Source: Sphingobacteriaceae bacterium (GTDB taxonomy: Bacteria > Bacteroidota > Bacteroidia > B-17B0 > Aurantibacillaceae). From it: 64,000 nt of DNA. This document shows, one piece after another, positions 26,592 to 34,716 of the stretch. Position numbers and translations under genes: made by a program. Every line of letters begins with the position of its first letter. The stretch's first letter is position 1. Under the pieces are notes generated by a model that searched no databases, was not told where the DNA came from, and was given only the letters and a program-made list of their open reading frames with translations. The stretch spans positions 186,001-250,000 of the forward strand of contig JADJXI010000004.1 in assembly GCA_016715905.1 (NCBI GenBank), written 5' to 3'.

Positions 26592-27377
26592 TTAAGAATT
26601 CACCAATTTTTTAATCACTCTTAAAGTATGCGTATACTTTTTGGTATCTGAATTATGAATTCCGTAATGATCAAAACGATCAATTCTTACCTTACCACTT
26701 GCATGGATAATGTGCTCATGATCCAACAAAATCCCAACATGTATGATTTTTCCTTCTTCATTATCAAAAAAAGCTAAATCTCCGGCTTCAGATTCTTCAA
26801 CGAAATTTAACGGAGCGCCCAATTCAACCTGTTGAGATGCATCACGAGGCAGTTTATATCCATTTAATTGAAAAACTAGTTGAGTAAATCCGCTGCAATC
26901 AATGCCGAACGGACTTTTACCTCCCCATAAATACGGGGCGTTAATAAATTGCTTGGCTGTTTGAATAATATTTTTTGCCGTTTTCTTTTCGTTCCCCGAA
27001 ATACTTTTTCCTTCAAACAAAAAATGATGACTTTCAAAAACCGATTTTTCTTTGCTCAATAATGGAATTCGGGAACCTATTGAAATCGGAAATTCAATTT
27101 TAGTATGCAAATCTTGAACAGTTGATAATAAATCGCAACAAAAGTGCGATTCGTTTTTTTGTAATAGTTTAAAATTAGCTTCTGAAATTCGGGTATATTG
27201 TTTACGGTTAATCCAACATTCATATTGGTCGTAATCATTTAAAATTTTCACCCATTCGTCATTTTGTTCGGTTACCGTATAGGTTTCGCCAAATAATAAT
27301 TGTGTAACCATTTCAGAACAATTATCAGCCTCCTTACGGCAGGGTATTAAACTTAATAGACAAATTCCGTACTGCAT
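26592..27377 (-). CDS. SH3b / NlpC-P60 cell-wall peptidase
   Basis: A 261-residue protein with bacterial SH3-like regions (about residues 20-110; TVTEQNDEWVKILNDYDQYECWI) and a C-terminal NlpC/P60 papain-like domain. The catalytic Cys is in GIDCSGFTQLVFQ, the His in IIHVGILL and the third polar residue in IIHASGKV. This architecture matches the gamma-D-glutamyl-diamino acid endopeptidases (YkfC or dipeptidyl-peptidase VI type) that recycle murein peptides. No signal peptide is obvious, consistent with a cytoplasmic recycling enzyme. The gene is divergent from the Fur-family regulator. Confidence 0.9.
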   Translation of the reverse strand: MQYGICLLSLIPCRKEADNCSEMVTQLLFGETYTVTEQNDEWVKILNDYDQYECWINRKQYTRISEANFKLLQKNESHFCCDLLSTVQDLHTKIEFPISIGSRIPLLSKEKSVFESHHFLFEGKSISGNEKKTAKNIIQTAKQFINAPYLWGGKSPFGIDCSGFTQLVFQLNGYKLPRDASQQVELGAPLNFVEESEAGDLAFFDNEEGKIIHVGILLDHEHIIHASGKVRIDRFDHYGIHNSDTKKYTHTLRVIKKLVNS

Positions 27378-27526
27378 TACGCCTTTAAAGTTAACATAGT
27401 AAACTATATTAAAGAAACACTTTAAGTTATTTTTTGAATATCGTGTTGTTAGAAGTGGTTTTTACGCTTAAGTCAGAAGAAAGATTTGTGAAAAAATCAA
27501 ATATTGAGTAATTTTAGAGGGCAATT

Positions 27527-27997
27527 ATGGCGCACGATGTAAAAGAGGCAGTGAATGAGATACTAAAAGTGTATCTGGAACAACATAAACACAGAAAGAC
27601 CTCTGAACGATTTGCTATTTTAAATGAAATTTACTCACAAGACGGGCATTTTGATATTGAGCAATTGTATTTATTAATGAAAAATAAGAAGTACAGGGTG
27701 AGCAGAGCTACCTTATATAATAATATTGAAATACTAATTGATGCCGGGTTGGTAATTCGACATCAATTCGGAAAAAACATGGCTCAGTTTGAAAAAGCAT
27801 ATAAATACAAACAACACGATCATTTAATTTGTACCGACTGCGAAAAAGTATTTGAGTTTTGTGATCCAAGAATCATGCAGATTCAGAAAACCACCGAAAC
27901 TATGCTTAACTTTAATATAATACATCATTCACTTAACTTTTTTGCTAAGTGCAAGAATTTGAGCGAAACCGGAAACTGCGAACATAAAAAGAATTAA
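27527..27997 (+). CDS. Fur-family metal-responsive repressor
   Basis: A 156-residue Fur/Zur/PerR-type regulator with an N-terminal winged helix (RFAILNEIYSQDGHFDIEQLY, recognition helix near RVSRATLYNNIEIL) and a C-terminal dimerisation and metal domain. The HDHLICTDC motif supplies His and Cys ligands. The second Cys pair, usually close-set, is spaced wider here (CKNLSETGNC). Which metal is sensed cannot be read from the sequence. It is followed after two bases by a STAS-domain gene, an unusual partner. A promoter-like TTTG-N20-TAATTTTA occurs at 27485-27516, very close to the start. Confidence 0.9.
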   Translation: MAHDVKEAVNEILKVYLEQHKHRKTSERFAILNEIYSQDGHFDIEQLYLLMKNKKYRVSRATLYNNIEILIDAGLVIRHQFGKNMAQFEKAYKYKQHDHLICTDCEKVFEFCDPRIMQIQKTTETMLNFNIIHHSLNFFAKCKNLSETGNCEHKKN

Positions 27998-27999
27998 TT

Positions 28000-28350
28000 A
28001 TGACATTTGAACACACGATTAAAAAGGAAGAAAATCACGCTTTAATAAAATTATCAGGTAATTTAATTGAAAAGGGACAGGCGCAAAGCTTGCTGGAAAC
28101 CTGCGACGAATTAGTTAAAGAAGGATGTATAAAATGGGCTATAGACCTTGAGAATCTGAAGTTTATGAACAGTAGCGGATTAAATACTTTAATACAACTT
28201 TTAACCAAATCAAGAGTTGCAGGAGGTGAAGCTGTTATCTTTAACATGAATAGTAAAATAAACGAATTGATTTTAATCACAAAACTTCATACCTTATTTA
28301 AAGTGGCCGACTCAAAAGATGCCGCTTTCAAATTGCTTGATTTGAATTAG
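28000..28350 (+). CDS. STAS-domain protein (anti-sigma factor antagonist-like)
   Basis: A 116-residue single-domain STAS protein of the SpoIIAA/RsbV type. It shows beta strands around HALIKLSGNLI and CIKWAIDLENL, and the phosphorylation loop FMNSSGLNTLIQLL with the conserved Ser-Ser-Gly. Such proteins bind anti-sigma kinases when unphosphorylated. No RsbW-like kinase is encoded nearby, so its partner is elsewhere or it serves another role. It starts two bases after the Fur-family gene and is surely cotranscribed with it. Confidence 0.88.
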   Translation: MTFEHTIKKEENHALIKLSGNLIEKGQAQSLLETCDELVKEGCIKWAIDLENLKFMNSSGLNTLIQLLTKSRVAGGEAVIFNMNSKINELILITKLHTLFKVADSKDAAFKLLDLN

Positions 28351-28372
28351 TAAGTGAATTTTATTAATATTG
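28341..28372 (+). promoter_or_regulatory. Candidate promoter of the cupredoxin gene
   Basis: TTTG (28341-28344), 20 bases, then TAATATTG (28365-28372): seven of eight positions of TAnnTTTG. It begins inside the last codons of the STAS gene and would give a leader of about 18 bases. Confidence 0.45.
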
Positions 28373-28396
28373 TATTACAAACTTTAATTTAAACCT

Positions 28397-28990
28397 ATGA
28401 AAAAAATCTACACTTTATGTTTATCATTATTGGTAGCAGGATTTGCTCAAGCAGCCTCGTTTACCATTTCAATTTCAGGTACTATGTACACTCCGGCTTC
28501 TTCAACTGTTAATGTGGGTGATGTTATTACCATTCAAGCTTCAACACTTCATCCTTTAGTGGAAGTTGATCAAACTACTTATAACGCAAACGGAACAACC
28601 TCACTAAATACCGGATTCGGTGTTAAAACTGCAGATTATACTTTTACCGTTTCAACTGCTGGAACCCTTTATTTTGTGTGCCAGGTTCATGCTTCCATGG
28701 GAATGAAAGGAAGTATTTTAGTGAATCCGGTAGCAGGCTTAAAATCATTTGCCATATCCAATCAAAGCTTTGATGTGTTTCCAAATCCGGCTAAAGAAAG
28801 TTTTAGTGTGAAATTAAATCACAATTTTGAACAGGATATCACGATTAAACTTTTTGATATTTTAGGTGCTCAAGTTGCTGAATTAACAAATCAGCCCTAT
28901 TCAACTGCAAAGTTAGCTGATGGAGTGTACTTTGTTGTACTTCAATCCAATAATCAATCCGTAAGTAGAAAGATTGTAGTTAGTAAGTAA
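28397..28990 (+). CDS. Secreted cupredoxin (plastocyanin-like) with T9SS sorting domain
   Basis: A 197-residue protein with a signal peptide ending FAQAA and a cupredoxin domain (about residues 20-110). The type 1 copper ligands are visible: His in STLHPLVEV, then Cys, His and Met in YFVCQVHASMGMKG. A T9SS type A sorting domain follows (DVFPNPAKESFSVKL, LFDILGAQVAEL, GVYFVVLQSNNQSV, KIVVSK). It is probably a surface-exposed or released copper protein with an electron-transfer or copper-binding role. Sending a cupredoxin out through the T9SS rather than keeping it in the periplasm is worth noting. The convergent genes beyond the terminator encode TlpA-like and SCO1-like proteins, which also fit copper and thiol chemistry. 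Confidence 0.88.
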   Translation: MKKIYTLCLSLLVAGFAQAASFTISISGTMYTPASSTVNVGDVITIQASTLHPLVEVDQTTYNANGTTSLNTGFGVKTADYTFTVSTAGTLYFVCQVHASMGMKGSILVNPVAGLKSFAISNQSFDVFPNPAKESFSVKLNHNFEQDITIKLFDILGAQVAELTNQPYSTAKLADGVYFVVLQSNNQSVSRKIVVSK

Positions 28991-29005
28991 TAAAATATAG
29001 TATTC

Positions 29006-29042
29006 AAAAAAAGGACTTCTATTTGGAAGTCCTTTTTTTTTA
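29006..29042. terminator. Bidirectional rho-independent terminator
   Basis: An A-run, then AAGGACTTC, a six-base loop, GAAGTCCTT and a T-run. It sits between the cupredoxin gene and the convergent thioredoxin-like gene, whose stop codon lies in the T-run, and can serve both. Confidence 0.85.
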
Positions 29043-29549
29043 TTTCGATTTTAACTCTTCTAAATGTTCATTCAATTCCTTCAAGTGCATTTTTTTCTCA
29101 ACGAATATTTTTTTATTTCCATGCATAAATAATGTGCCCGGAATTGCGCCCGTCCATTCCGGAGCAATTTTATTAATAAAATCGTTTCCGTTTACTTCAT
29201 CTAATAAAACACATTCGCTTTGTAAGGCTTTTTTCTTTAAAAAGGGATTTACTTTTTTCTCTAAATCTTCTCTAAAATCTAAACTCACCAAGATTACTTT
29301 AACATCCTTATTGCTTGCGTTTAAACTATCAAATGAGGGTAATTCCTGCACACAAGGTTTACACCAGGTTGCCCAAAAATTAATAACTGTAGGTTTTTCA
29401 TTTTTTTGAATATAGGCAACCAGCTCATCTATTTTAAACACTTGTTTTACTTCTTGAGCCAAAATTACTTGTTGCGTGTATAAAGTGGCGGTGAAAAGAA
29501 TTGCCCTTAATGTATTGGTTGAAATAAATCTTTTACTTTTTTGTATCAT
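29040..29549 (-). CDS. TlpA-like thiol-disulfide oxidoreductase
   Basis: A 169-residue exported thioredoxin-fold protein. The N-terminal signal region ends around QQVILAQ, followed by the active site FWATWCKPCVQELPS with WCxPC and the long FDSL helix. The predicted cis-Pro lies near GAIPGTLFM. TlpA-like proteins reduce periplasmic disulfides or hand electrons to metallochaperones and cytochrome maturation. The start overlaps the end of the SCO1-like gene by 17 bases, suggesting coupled expression and a joint role in copper or cysteine handling. Confidence 0.9.
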   Translation of the reverse strand: MIQKSKRFISTNTLRAILFTATLYTQQVILAQEVKQVFKIDELVAYIQKNEKPTVINFWATWCKPCVQELPSFDSLNASNKDVKVILVSLDFREDLEKKVNPFLKKKALQSECVLLDEVNGNDFINKIAPEWTGAIPGTLFMHGNKKIFVEKKMHLKELNEHLEELKSK

Positions 29550-30189
29550 ATTCTTGCAATAACAAATGTGTTTCCTGTATTAATCTTTCAATTTCGGCAA
29601 CATCCGTACCGTCATAATAACCTCTGATATGAAAATCTTTATCAATTAAGGCAAAATTCTGCGTATGTATGAAATCTTCGGGACCTCCGTTACCTTCTTC
29701 TGCATTCAAGAGATATCCTTTTCTGGCAACATCATATAAAGCTTTTTTATCGCCGGTAACAAATTTCCACTTCTCATCATTCACTCCATGGGCATTGGCG
29801 TAATTTTTTAAAACCGGAACACTATCTGTTTCAGGGTCTACCGTATGCGATAAAATTAAAAAATCATCTCTTTTCTTAAATTCCGCATAAACTTTCTCTA
29901 AATTTTTATTCATCACCGGGCAAATACTTTGGCAGGTTGTGAAAAAATATTCAGTTATATACACCTTGTTTGCTAAAGTAGATTTGGTCACCTTTTTGTT
30001 ATCTTGATCAGTAAATTCAAAATCAGGAATCAGGTGATAAACTGTGTCTTCAATATCTCCGTAATTTTTTGGTCCGTAATAAGCCAGTTTACGCAAAGGT
30101 GTTTCTTTGGTTTTCGAAAGGAAAAACCAGGCAAAAAATACAAGCGGTAATAACGCAAGTAACCAGGCTTTATTCAGTTTTTTATTCAT
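29533..30189 (-). CDS. SCO1/SenC-family copper chaperone
   Basis: A 218-residue membrane-anchored protein with one N-terminal helix (WLLALLPLVFFAWFFL) and a thioredoxin-like SCO domain. The copper ligands are visible as the CxxxC in TCQSICPVM and a distal His in FIHTQNFALID. SCO proteins deliver copper to the CuA site of cytochrome oxidase or act as thiol reductants for it. The length is normal. It leads a two-gene unit with the TlpA-like gene, and its promoter is so close that the mRNA may be nearly leaderless. Confidence 0.92.
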   Translation of the reverse strand: MNKKLNKAWLLALLPLVFFAWFFLSKTKETPLRKLAYYGPKNYGDIEDTVYHLIPDFEFTDQDNKKVTKSTLANKVYITEYFFTTCQSICPVMNKNLEKVYAEFKKRDDFLILSHTVDPETDSVPVLKNYANAHGVNDEKWKFVTGDKKALYDVARKGYLLNAEEGNGGPEDFIHTQNFALIDKDFHIRGYYDGTDVAEIERLIQETHLLLQEYDTKK

Positions 30190-30193
30190 GCTG

Positions 30194-30225
30194 CAAAAGT
30201 ACCTTCTTATTATTAGGGAATCAAG
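30194..30225 (-). promoter_or_regulatory. Promoter of the SCO1-tlpA pair
   Basis: Minus strand: CTTG (30222-30225), 20 bases, then TACTTTTG (30194-30201), an exact TAnnTTTG match. The element ends five bases before the ATG at 30189, so transcription should begin at or next to the start codon. Confidence 0.5.
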
Positions 30226-30793
30226 AAAAGAGGCGTTTATTTATTATTTTACTTACGTTGCCAAAAACCTGACCCGGTGAAAATTTTCTCCAGTCAAAAT
30301 CATCTAATTCTCCACCATAATTTACGTAGTAATCTAGTCCCGATTGTTTAAACTCCTTTAATACATGATCTCTGAAGTTGAGCATCACAATCCAACCGTC
30401 TTCTTCATTATCATCAAACCATTCTTCGTAATAACTATCATCGCTATTGTGAAAATTCAGCACATGTTCACCTATTAAAATATACTTGTTAATGCCCATG
30501 TAATTTAAATCATCCAAATAATCCCTTTTCAGAAGCATGATATCGTTGTTAATGGCATCGTTCCACTCGCCTATAAGCTCAATAACGCAGTATTTTTCTT
30601 CATAATCCACAAAAAGCACCTTTACGTATAATGTTTCACTCCCAATGTCGTCCCATTGTGGGTGTATGTAAAAATTGTAAATGGTTTTACTGTATTCAAA
30701 CTCACTGTATTCCCTTCCGTAAAATGGCGAATTCTCATCTTCCGAAGCTATGTAAAGATGACGCCAGTTAAAGTAAGGTTCGAGCAAGTGCAT
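30221..30793 (-). CDS. Acidic cytosolic protein of unknown function
   Basis: A 190-residue protein starting at the ATG at 30793; an in-frame TTG two codons upstream is less likely. It lacks a signal peptide or membrane helix and is very rich in Asp, Glu, Tyr and Trp. Strand-helix segments include SKTIYNFYIHPQWDDIGSE, LYVKVLFVDYEEKYCVIEL and a clearly acidic YYEEWFDDNEEDGW. I recognise no domain. Its end is 31 bases upstream of the SCO1 start on the same strand. It is the last gene before the glycan locus, from which it diverges. Confidence 0.65.
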   Translation of the reverse strand: MHLLEPYFNWRHLYIASEDENSPFYGREYSEFEYSKTIYNFYIHPQWDDIGSETLYVKVLFVDYEEKYCVIELIGEWNDAINNDIMLLKRDYLDDLNYMGINKYILIGEHVLNFHNSDDSYYEEWFDDNEEDGWIVMLNFRDHVLKEFKQSGLDYYVNYGGELDDFDWRKFSPGQVFGNVSKIINKRLFS

Positions 30794-30925
30794 ATGCAAA
30801 ATTACATTATAAACCTTATTTTGATTAGAATATTAATCAGGAACTATGTTATTTATTCTAATTTTTTAAGCCAAATTCTGTTTATAAAACCACATTTAAA
30901 GTAAAAATAAAATTTATTTATTGGC

Positions 30926-30933
30926 TATATTTG
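30926..30933 (+). promoter_or_regulatory. Candidate -7 element of the glycan operon
   Basis: TATATTTG is an exact TAnnTTTG match 49 bases before the first gene of the glycan locus. No clear TTTG is found 19-20 bases upstream. The 188-base gap around it holds nothing else I can identify. Confidence 0.45.
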
Positions 30934-30981
30934 TTATTCTATACAAGTTGAACCTCATTAGGTCAATGCATAACATAAAAA

Positions 30982-31806
30982 ATGAAAACCATCATTTACA
31001 GTAATGAAAAAATTAAGCTAAACCTAAGGCAGCTTTTTCAATACAGTGATTTGATGAAGAATTTAGCCAAACGCGATGTTACCATTCGGTATAAGCAAAC
31101 CTGGCTGGGCGTTTTATGGGCTTTGGTTAGGCCCTTATTTAATATTGCGGTTTTTGGTGTTATTTCCATATTGATTACCAAAAGCACAAATCCGGTAGAT
31201 AATTTTTTATATGTTGGTGCCGGCGTAATCATTTGGAATTTTATTTCTTCTTTGATTGCCGATTGCAGCAATAGCTTACTGGCTAATTCAAACCTGATAA
31301 CCAAAGTTTTTTTTCCAAAATTAATTCTTCCTCTATCCAGTACGATAGTTTGTTTAATAGATTTTTTAATTGCTTTCGGATTTTACTTAATTGCTTTTAT
31401 CTTATTAAAAGGGTTTCCCGGACCACAATTATTTTTGTTTCCCTTATTTATTGGCTTGGCTGCGGTTTTATGTTACGGAGCCGGGTTGTTTTTTTCTGCA
31501 ATGAATGTACGTTACCGCGATGTGAATTTCGCATTACCTTTTTTGGTACAGTTTTTATATTATACTTCACCGGTTTTTTTAAGTTCAGAGTTTTATTTAA
31601 GTCATTTACCTCCGGTTCTAAAAAATATTTACTTAGCTAACCCTTTCGTGTTTATTATTGATGGATTCAGATATTGTTTATACGGAGAATGGGTAAATTT
31701 CAGTTTACTACACGCGGCACTTTCCATCTTATTTATTTTTATTTTATTAATAAGTGGAGTTCGCTATTTCCTGAAATTTGAAAAAACTTTTGCTGATTAT
31801 ATATGA
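30982..31806 (+). CDS. wzm: ABC-2 polysaccharide exporter, permease (Wzm-like)
   Basis: A 274-residue integral membrane protein with about six helices and the ABC-2 export permease signature near the start (LAKRDVTIRYKQTWLGVLWALVRPLFN). This family (Wzm, TagG, KpsM, RfbA) forms the channel that moves a finished, lipid-linked polysaccharide across the inner membrane. It is the first gene of the glycan locus and overlaps the ATPase gene by four bases (ATGA), as expected for a two-subunit transporter. Confidence 0.93.
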   Translation: MKTIIYSNEKIKLNLRQLFQYSDLMKNLAKRDVTIRYKQTWLGVLWALVRPLFNIAVFGVISILITKSTNPVDNFLYVGAGVIIWNFISSLIADCSNSLLANSNLITKVFFPKLILPLSSTIVCLIDFLIAFGFYLIAFILLKGFPGPQLFLFPLFIGLAAVLCYGAGLFFSAMNVRYRDVNFALPFLVQFLYYTSPVFLSSEFYLSHLPPVLKNIYLANPFVFIIDGFRYCLYGEWVNFSLLHAALSILFIFILLISGVRYFLKFEKTFADYI

Positions 31807-33053
31807 CAAAGCCCGTAATCAAAATAGAAAATATTGGCAAAAAATATAATATTTCTCATAAGCAGGAAGATGATGAGCGTTTATTAATTAAATCAATTTT
31901 TAATTATAAGAGTAAAAAAAATGCCGATGATTTTTGGGCGCTCAAAGATGTATCCTTTGAAGTGAATCAAGGTGATCGTTTTGGTATTATTGGAAGAAAT
32001 GGCGCCGGTAAAAGTACATTATTGAAAATTTTAAGCAGAATTGTATCTCCAACAACAGGTAGAATTGAATACGAAGGTAGAATATCATCTTTATTGGAAG
32101 TTGGTACCGGTTTTCATCCGGAATTAACAGGCAGAGAAAATATTTACCTAAATGGTTCCATTTTAGGTATGAAGAAACAAGAAATTTCGAAAAAGTTTGA
32201 TGAAATAGTTGCTTTTTCTGAAATCGAACAGTTTCTCGAAACTCCAGTTAAACGTTATTCTTCCGGGATGTATGTGCGTTTAGCTTTTGGTGTGGCCGCT
32301 CACTTGGACCCGGATATTTTAGTGGTAGATGAGGTGCTTGCAGTTGGTGATTCAACCTTCCAAAAAAAATGCATCGGAAAAATGGAGGAGGTAAGTGAAA
32401 CACAGGGGAGAACCATTTTATTTGTGAGTCACAGTATGGAAACTGTTTTAAGATTGTGCAATAAAGGAATTCTGTTGGATAAAGGTCAGATAAAACTTTC
32501 GGGTGATATTCATGATGTAACTAAAGCGTATTTGGATACAAATACCGGTATTTCTACATTCCGAACATGGGACGAAAAAGACGCACCGGAAAATGCAATT
32601 TCCCGTTTAATATCAGTAAAAGTGCACGACGAAAAGGGAGAGATGAAAGAAAAGTTTGATGTTACCGGTAAGATTGCAATTACCATGGTCTACGAAGTAC
32701 TTAAAGAAGGTGAAGTGTTTACTCACAGTTATAATTTTTACAACGAAAACGGAATTAATATTTTCAACACACACGATACTGTTTCTGAGGTGAGAAATGA
32801 ACCACGCAAAAAAGGAATTTATACCACCACCATGTGGATTCCATCAAATTTATTATCGGAAGGAGTGGTATTGGTTGGAGTTGCTATTATCAAAATAGAA
32901 CCTTTCACTATTATTTTACACGAAAAAGAATGTGTTTCGTTCACGGTGATTGATCATATGAGAGGTGATTCTGCTCGTGGAAATTATACCTTAGGATTTC
33001 CGGGTGCAGTCAGACCACTTTGTCAATGGGAAACAAAATTCGGGCAATTATGA
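31803..33053 (+). CDS. wzt: ABC-2 polysaccharide exporter, ATPase with carbohydrate-binding C-terminal domain (Wzt-like)
   Basis: A 416-residue ATPase. The nucleotide-binding domain occupies about residues 1-245, with Walker A GRNGAGKST, signature YSSGMYVRLAFG and Walker B DILVVDEVLAVGD. The last about 160 residues form a beta-sandwich (ITMVYEVLKEGEVFTHSYNFY..., CVSFTVIDHMRGDSARGNY) of the Wzt C-terminal type. In characterised O-antigen systems that domain recognises the capped or modified end of the glycan before export. Its presence suggests that the polymer here also carries a specific terminal modification, which the neighbouring methyltransferase-like genes could supply. Confidence 0.94.
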   Translation: MTKPVIKIENIGKKYNISHKQEDDERLLIKSIFNYKSKKNADDFWALKDVSFEVNQGDRFGIIGRNGAGKSTLLKILSRIVSPTTGRIEYEGRISSLLEVGTGFHPELTGRENIYLNGSILGMKKQEISKKFDEIVAFSEIEQFLETPVKRYSSGMYVRLAFGVAAHLDPDILVVDEVLAVGDSTFQKKCIGKMEEVSETQGRTILFVSHSMETVLRLCNKGILLDKGQIKLSGDIHDVTKAYLDTNTGISTFRTWDEKDAPENAISRLISVKVHDEKGEMKEKFDVTGKIAITMVYEVLKEGEVFTHSYNFYNENGINIFNTHDTVSEVRNEPRKKGIYTTTMWIPSNLLSEGVVLVGVAIIKIEPFTIILHEKECVSFTVIDHMRGDSARGNYTLGFPGAVRPLCQWETKFGQL

Positions 33054-33850
33054 AGCAAACTATAAAAAAACTTTTACCGAAATTATATTATTCATTATAT
33101 AAATTGAAAAATATAAATAAGCCCGCTGAACCGAATGATGATTACATCATGCTCCCTAAAAAAGAATTAACGTATTCGAATGATTTACTCTATACTTTTC
33201 ATAATGCCGATTTTATTAAAGACCCAAAATTTGACCACGCTTATAAATTATGCAAAGAGTTGGGAGGAAATCTTTTAAAAGATTATGATATACAATGGAG
33301 AGTGTATATTTTGTGTTGCGCTGCGCATCAGGCAACTAAACTGGAAGGTGATTTTATTGATTGCGGCGTTTACACCGGTTTTTGTACTCGGGCAATAATT
33401 GATTTTGTGAATTTCGAAAAATTGAATAAAAAGTATTATTTGATGGATACTTTTGAAGGATTGGATGCCAAATACAGTAATGAATATGAAATGAAACGGA
33501 ATGATAAACTGGGTTATGGTAAAAGCGGAAATTTATATGACACGGTTAAAAATACATTTAAGGAATTTAAAAACGTGGAATTGGTTAAAGGGTCCATTCC
33601 TGAAACATTACCGCTTGTGAAGACTGAAAAAATTAGTTTCTTATCTATAGATATGAACACCGAGGTTCCGGAAATTGCGGCAATGGAATATTTTTGGGAC
33701 AAAATGGTAAGTGGTGCAATTATTGTTTTGGATGATTATGGTTATCCGGGATGCGAAAATCAAAAAGCGGCACATGATAAATTTGCCGCAAGCAAAGGCT
33801 TACTGGTTTTCCCATTACCTACTTGTCAAGGATTGATAATTAAACCCTGA
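33050..33850 (+). CDS. TylF/MycF-like SAM-dependent O-methyltransferase
   Basis: A 266-residue enzyme. I use the ATG at 33050, which overlaps the wzt stop (ATGA); in-frame alternatives at 33020 (TTG) and 33026 (ATG) lie inside wzt. Motifs of the macrocin O-methyltransferase-like family are visible: DFIDCGVYTGFCTRAI (SAM loop), YYLMDTFEGLDAKYS, ISFLSIDMNTE, and VLDDYGYPG with paired Asp residues for the metal. The family methylates sugar hydroxyls. Adjacent to a Wzt with a glycan-recognition domain, it is a candidate for the methyl cap that marks the chain end. Confidence 0.82.
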   Translation: MKQTIKKLLPKLYYSLYKLKNINKPAEPNDDYIMLPKKELTYSNDLLYTFHNADFIKDPKFDHAYKLCKELGGNLLKDYDIQWRVYILCCAAHQATKLEGDFIDCGVYTGFCTRAIIDFVNFEKLNKKYYLMDTFEGLDAKYSNEYEMKRNDKLGYGKSGNLYDTVKNTFKEFKNVELVKGSIPETLPLVKTEKISFLSIDMNTEVPEIAAMEYFWDKMVSGAIIVLDDYGYPGCENQKAAHDKFAASKGLLVFPLPTCQGLIIKP

Positions 33851-33854
33851 TAGA

Positions 33855-34715
33855 ATGATGGTTTCTATTTGTATACCTACATATAATCAAACCGTTTTTT
33901 TAACCAAATTGCTTCATTCTATCGCAGTTCAATCTTATAAAGATTATGAAGTAATAATTGCCGATGATAGTTCAACAAGCGATGTTGAAATGCTTGTTCA
34001 AAGCTTTCGTGATCGATTTACGATTCAATACTTTAAAAATAAGCCATCTTTGGGAAGTCCGCTTAATTGGAATAAAGCCATTGAAAATTCTAAAGGCGAT
34101 ATTATTAAAATTATGCATCACGACGACTGGTTTAAAAACTCGGATTGCCTTTTGAAGTTTGCAGAGAAAATAGAAAAAGAAAAATACGACTTTGTTTTTT
34201 GTACTTCCGAAATACTGGATGTTCAAACCAATCAAAATAGTTATAACGAACCATCAGACGACTTTATTAAGGAATTAAATGAAAATCCAAAAATTTTGTT
34301 TAACAAAAATTTAATCGGATCGCCTTCAGCTATTGCTTTTAAAAAAGAATTTTTTCAGCCTTTCGATATTAAATTAAAATATTTAGTGGATGTTGACTTT
34401 TACATCAATCTTTTATCTCGAAAAATAAAAATCGCTTTTATTAAAGAACCTCTAATTACAAATACGGCCAACAATTCTGAGCAGATTACCGCAAGCTCCA
34501 TTACAAAACTGGTTCAGGTTGGAGAATACTCGTATTTGTATAATAAACATTATAAGGGTGCTAAACCTGATGAAAAAATGACTGCTTTTTTTTCCGATTT
34601 GTTTAGGTGGTACGGATTAAAAAGATTCCGGGAAATTACCAGTAAAGGTTATCCGCACCCCAAACCCATTTTATTTTTTAAGAAATTATTATTTAAAATT
34701 AATTGGAATAATTGA
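33855..34715 (+). CDS. Family 2 glycosyltransferase
   Basis: A 286-residue GT-A fold enzyme. The N-terminal signature is VSICIPTYNQTVFLTKLL, followed by VIIADDSSTSD and, around residues 87-97, IKIMHHDDWF in place of a DxD motif. The C-terminal half is helical and shorter than in most family 2 enzymes. It has no membrane helix. Two ATGs in a row (33855, 33858) could start it. It follows the methyltransferase by four bases. The donor and acceptor sugars cannot be read from sequence. Confidence 0.9.
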   Translation: MMVSICIPTYNQTVFLTKLLHSIAVQSYKDYEVIIADDSSTSDVEMLVQSFRDRFTIQYFKNKPSLGSPLNWNKAIENSKGDIIKIMHHDDWFKNSDCLLKFAEKIEKEKYDFVFCTSEILDVQTNQNSYNEPSDDFIKELNENPKILFNKNLIGSPSAIAFKKEFFQPFDIKLKYLVDVDFYINLLSRKIKIAFIKEPLITNTANNSEQITASSITKLVQVGEYSYLYNKHYKGAKPDEKMTAFFSDLFRWYGLKRFREITSKGYPHPKPILFFKKLLFKINWNN

Positions 34716-34716
34716 A

